DNA of 8,236 bases from the NCBI GenBank assembly GCA_011042755.1, contig DRBY01000078.1, forward strand, positions 1 to 8,236, given 5' to 3'. This document shows positions 6,214 to 8,236 of the stretch, in pieces. Within the stretch, counting starts at the first letter, position 1, and each line of letters begins with the position of its first letter. Made by a program: the position numbers and the translations under genes. The DNA comes from Thermoproteota archaeon. Lineage in GTDB: Archaea > Thermoproteota > Korarchaeia > Korarchaeales > Korarchaeaceae. The notes below the pieces were generated by a model. That model was not told where the DNA came from and searched no databases. It saw only the letters and a program-made list of their open reading frames with translations.

Positions 6214-6844
6214 TCATCCTTCTCCCCTTGGAGGAGTGGGGGTCTGAGCCCTGACTGGGTACCTTATTATGGTCTTCAGCCTGCTCTCCGGAGTTCTCCT
6301 CGGATCGGACAGGTAGATCTCGTGGTGGGGACCCACCAATTCGAGGCCTCTCTCCTCGGCGAACTTCTTCAGCCTCTCCACGGTCTCCTCCTCCGCGCTG
6401 TAGGGGCCAACGTGCAGCGCCTGGACGCACTTTCCCTCCCTCATCCTCTCGAACCTCACCTCTCCGACGTTCTTGATCCCCTTCTTCTGCGCGACCTTCG
6501 ACCTGGCCTCCTCAACGATCTCCTGACTGACAAATCCCGGCATGCGGATAAGGAGCTTCCACTCACCTGGGAGGGCCTCCGACGGCGGGCGGCCCGACTC
6601 TATCTCCCAGAGACCCTCGAGCTTGGGGACGACGAAGTCCATACCCCTGCCCTTGCAAATGGATTTAACGGCGTAGGCAAGCGAGTAGAGGGTTCTAAGC
6701 TTCTCCTGGAACTCCGGAGATCCCGGGGGGACCAACCCCCTCGATCGTCAGATACTGAGCCTCTCCGATCTCGACCAACTCGGGCTCCGGTCTGGCCGAA
6801 TAATACTCCGGGTGCTCCTTAGTCAGATCGACCTTTCGGCCCAC
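6214..6844 (-). CDS. GyrI-like small-molecule-binding domain protein, frameshifted
   Basis: Two frames join into one protein of about 209 residues, the usual length for stand-alone GyrI-like proteins. The first 38 codons run from GTG 6844 (VDLTKEHPEYYSARPEPE, then QYLTIEGVG). The rest lies in the next frame (SPEFQEKLRTLYSLAYAVK, KLEGLWEI, then ALHVGPYSAEEETVERLKKF, HHEIYLSDPRR, TIIRYPVR). The frames meet at six C on the coding strand (6725-6730); removing one C restores GPPGSPEF. The GTG start is supported by GGAGG (6849-6853). Family knowledge: this fold binds small hydrophobic or cationic ligands, as in BmrR-type effector domains, and some members hydrolyse reactive compounds. The ligand here is unknown. 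There is no DNA-binding domain, and the protein is cytosolic with no membrane segment. It may be a broken gene or carry a sequencing error. Without the shift only about 49 residues are made from GTG, or about 173 from an internal TTG at 6735. Confidence 0.8.
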
Positions 6845-6886
6845 GGATCCTCCACTGGCGTCTAAAAGCCCGATTTACAATATAAG
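6845..6886 (-). promoter_or_regulatory. Promoter and ribosome-binding site of the GyrI-like gene
   Basis: On the minus strand CTTATATT (6886-6879) is a good TATA-like box. The ribosome site GGAGG (6853-6849) lies four bases before GTG 6844. A start about 25 bases after the box gives a leader of roughly a dozen bases that includes the ribosome site. The intact expression signals argue that the gene decayed recently or is still used. Confidence 0.5.
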
Positions 6887-7344
6887 CTGGGGCGAGTGGC
6901 CATGAGTTCCTCCCAGTGGCCTTCCTAGAGAGGTTCGCAGGGGGCAGAGATGCTCAGCGCCTGCCTGACCCGCTGAAGTTGGCTCCAGCGAACTCGACTA
7001 CCGACCCAGCTGCCTCGCTATCTCCTCAAGGGCCTTGAGTCTTTCCCACGAGATTCGGGTGGGTGTGGAGAGTCCCCCCCAAGATCCTCTCCGAGATGGT
7101 GGGTCTCCTGTCGCGCGATCAAAAAGAAGACCCGTAGCCAGCAGTTACAACGCTCTTTTAGAGGGTAATGCTTGCTAGGAGGTTGAGGGCCACTCTTGTT
7201 CCCCTCCTCGTTGCTGCGGAACTTACTAGTCAGGGCTCTGTCAAGCAGGCGAGGAGAGAACGCTGGAAGCCCTACTCCTGAGCCCCTTGAGGGAAAACTA
7301 TTCCAACGCAGAGTCTTTTAGGGTGATCAGCCCTCAATACAGGG
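6887..7344. other. Gap of about 460 bases with short, possibly decayed frames
   Basis: No RNA gene or recognised family was found. On the plus strand, GTG 6916 opens 40 codons (AFLERFAGGRDAQRLPDPLK...) to TGA 7036-7038. ATG 7168 opens 37 codons (MLARRLRATLVPLLVAAELT...) to TGA 7279-7281. Another frame, open 7230-7352, reads TLEALLLSPLREN and on to a stop inside the start region of NreA. On the minus strand about 19 codons ending at 6998 read RISWERLKALEEIARQLGR. These look protein-like but are short and lack good start signals; gene remains are a guess. Confidence 0.4.
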
Positions 7345-8236
7345 TTGACTAGCGGTCGGAAGTTGTTCACGAAGAGAGTCAAGGCCAGGCTACCGTGGCT
7401 AGAGCACGTGGCCGAAGAGCCATCGCTAGTGGAGATTCTCCCCTCTGACCTTGAAAGCATCTCTGTCAGGACGAGGAAGGGGAGCCTATGCCTCATCTGC
7501 AGGGGAGCAAGGCTTCTGTGCGGAAAGAGCAGGTGCCCCCTCCTGATTAGGGCCTCAAGGCTCCAGAAGACTGTCAAGATGGTAGGCGGAGAGGAGCTCG
7601 ACGGAACCTCTCCCCCCGGAGTATTCGTTGGGAGGTTCGGGTACCCGAAGGTCAGAGTGGGTCCCCTTATCCCTCCAGAGAAGGGAGACACGTCTCTCAT
7701 GGACAGACCAGAGAGCTGGCTCGGCCTACCGGTGGACCAGATAGTCTCGTTCAGAGTGTCGCTCATAAGGGCATCATTCAAGGCAGACGTGAGGAAGCCC
7801 TGGTCGGCTGGCAGGCTCTACGAGGAGACCCTTGAGGCGGCGATGGCCTCAAGACCCGTCGATGCTGAGGCCAGGCTCTCCTCCCCTCCCAAGGCGTCTC
7901 TCCTCCTCGACGCGGAGGTCCAGCCCATGGGTCCGCTGGCCCCAGTCAAGGATATCAGGGCGGACTCGGTGCCGTGGGATCCCCGGCTGGAGAAGGCTTA
8001 CTATGACAAAGATCTCAGAGCCGCCGAAGCCGTGCTAGAGCTCTACGGCAAGGGGGTAGATGTCTCGAAGATCCAGAGAGCGTTCAGCGTTGGCGCATTC
8101 GGGCTCTCCCGCTACAGGAGAATGGTTCCAACTAGGTGGAGCATAACCGCCGTGGACGACATCCTCTCGGCGAGGCTGCGAGAGGAGGTCAAGTCCTACG
8201 ACTCGATCTCTGAGTACAGGGTCTACAAGCTGGAGA
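7345..8236 (+). CDS. nreA: DNA repair protein NreA, 5' part
   Basis: About 297 codons of an archaea-specific protein of roughly 400 residues; the 3' end lies outside the window. It begins, counted from TTG 7345, with a zinc-binding motif CLICRGARLLCGKSRCP (Cys49, 52, 59, 64). The conserved Nre core follows: DGTSPPGVFVGRFGYPKV, VGPLIPPEKGDTSLMD, then WDPRLEKAYYDKDLRAAEAV, FSVGAFGLSRYRRMVPTRW and SITAVDD. Family knowledge: NreA proteins interact with PCNA through a C-terminal motif (not in view) and protect against alkylation damage such as that from mitomycin C. The start is uncertain: the frame is closed by TGA 7324-7326 and holds only TTG 7345 and TTG 7363. A ribosome-like GGTGATC (7322-7328) is 16 bases before the first. 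About 40 residues precede the zinc motif. Base composition is like deoA and MFS. Confidence 0.93.
   Translation, partial: MTSGRKLFTKRVKARLPWLEHVAEEPSLVEILPSDLESISVRTRKGSLCLICRGARLLCGKSRCPLLIRASRLQKTVKMVGGEELDGTSPPGVFVGRFGYPKVRVGPLIPPEKGDTSLMDRPESWLGLPVDQIVSFRVSLIRASFKADVRKPWSAGRLYEETLEAAMASRPVDAEARLSSPPKASLLLDAEVQPMGPLAPVKDIRADSVPWDPRLEKAYYDKDLRAAEAVLELYGKGVDVSKIQRAFSVGAFGLSRYRRMVPTRWSITAVDDILSARLREEVKSYDSISEYRVYKLE

Noticed and set aside
6175..6822. Long plus-strand open frame of 215 codons
   Set aside because: It is antisense to the GyrI-like gene, whose minus-strand translation matches a known family along its length; the plus-strand translation has no recognisable domain.
6845..7344. tRNA, C/D-box RNA or CRISPR array in the gap
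   Set aside because: No T-loop GTTC-A-A pattern with a closing stem, no paired C and D boxes and no regularly spaced repeats were found by eye.
7272..7781. Minus-strand open frame of 169 codons
   Set aside because: It is antisense to nreA, whose zinc motif and conserved core are unmistakable.

Overview
The window looks archaeal, most likely from a thermophilic anaerobe of the Thermoproteota/Korarchaeota kind. The evidence is an archaeal-type AMP phosphorylase, the archaea-specific repair protein NreA, a Pyrococcus-type NADP-linked sulfhydrogenase operon, heavy use of AGG/AGA for Arg, frequent GTG/TTG starts behind strong GGAGGTG-type ribosome sites, and AT-rich TATA-like boxes. The exact lineage is an inference that the sequence does not settle.

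Layout: (1) 1-525 (+) is the 3' part of AMP phosphorylase (deoA). (2) 526-657 is a regulatory stretch with a TATA-like box, a perfect small inverted repeat and a possible short leader ORF. It precedes a 12-helix-type MFS transporter (634-1842, +). (3) 1926-5778 (-) is a tight four-gene operon transcribed beta, gamma, delta, alpha. It encodes a complete cytosolic group 3b [NiFe] hydrogenase (sulfhydrogenase). (4) 5779-6213 carries the operon promoter and then a stretch without a gene. That stretch includes a broken second copy of the deoA 3' end (6071-6168), and directly before it a 25-bp piece of the same gene lying in inverted orientation (6041-6065). (5) 6214-6844 (-) is a GyrI-like ligand-binding protein, interrupted by a one-base frameshift in a run of six C (coding strand). 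(6) 6845-7344 holds the GyrI-like promoter and otherwise only short, possibly decayed reading frames. (7) 7345-8236 (+) is NreA, cut by the window end.

Function: the hydrogenase subunits form a chain from the Ni-Fe site (alpha), through three 4Fe-4S clusters (delta) and the 4Fe-4S subunit (beta), to the FAD/2Fe-2S subunit (gamma). Gamma exchanges electrons with NAD(P)(H). No maturation genes lie in the window. The other genes have no evident functional link to it.

The most notable signal is structural. The hydrogenase operon is clearly poorer in G+C than both flanks (hand counts of sampled lines: about 49% against about 65%). A displaced, diverged deoA 3' end lies beyond its promoter, in the same orientation as the real deoA at the left edge. 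This resembles the scar of a DNA segment acquired next to deoA, although no integrase is visible. I found no clearly new multi-gene system.
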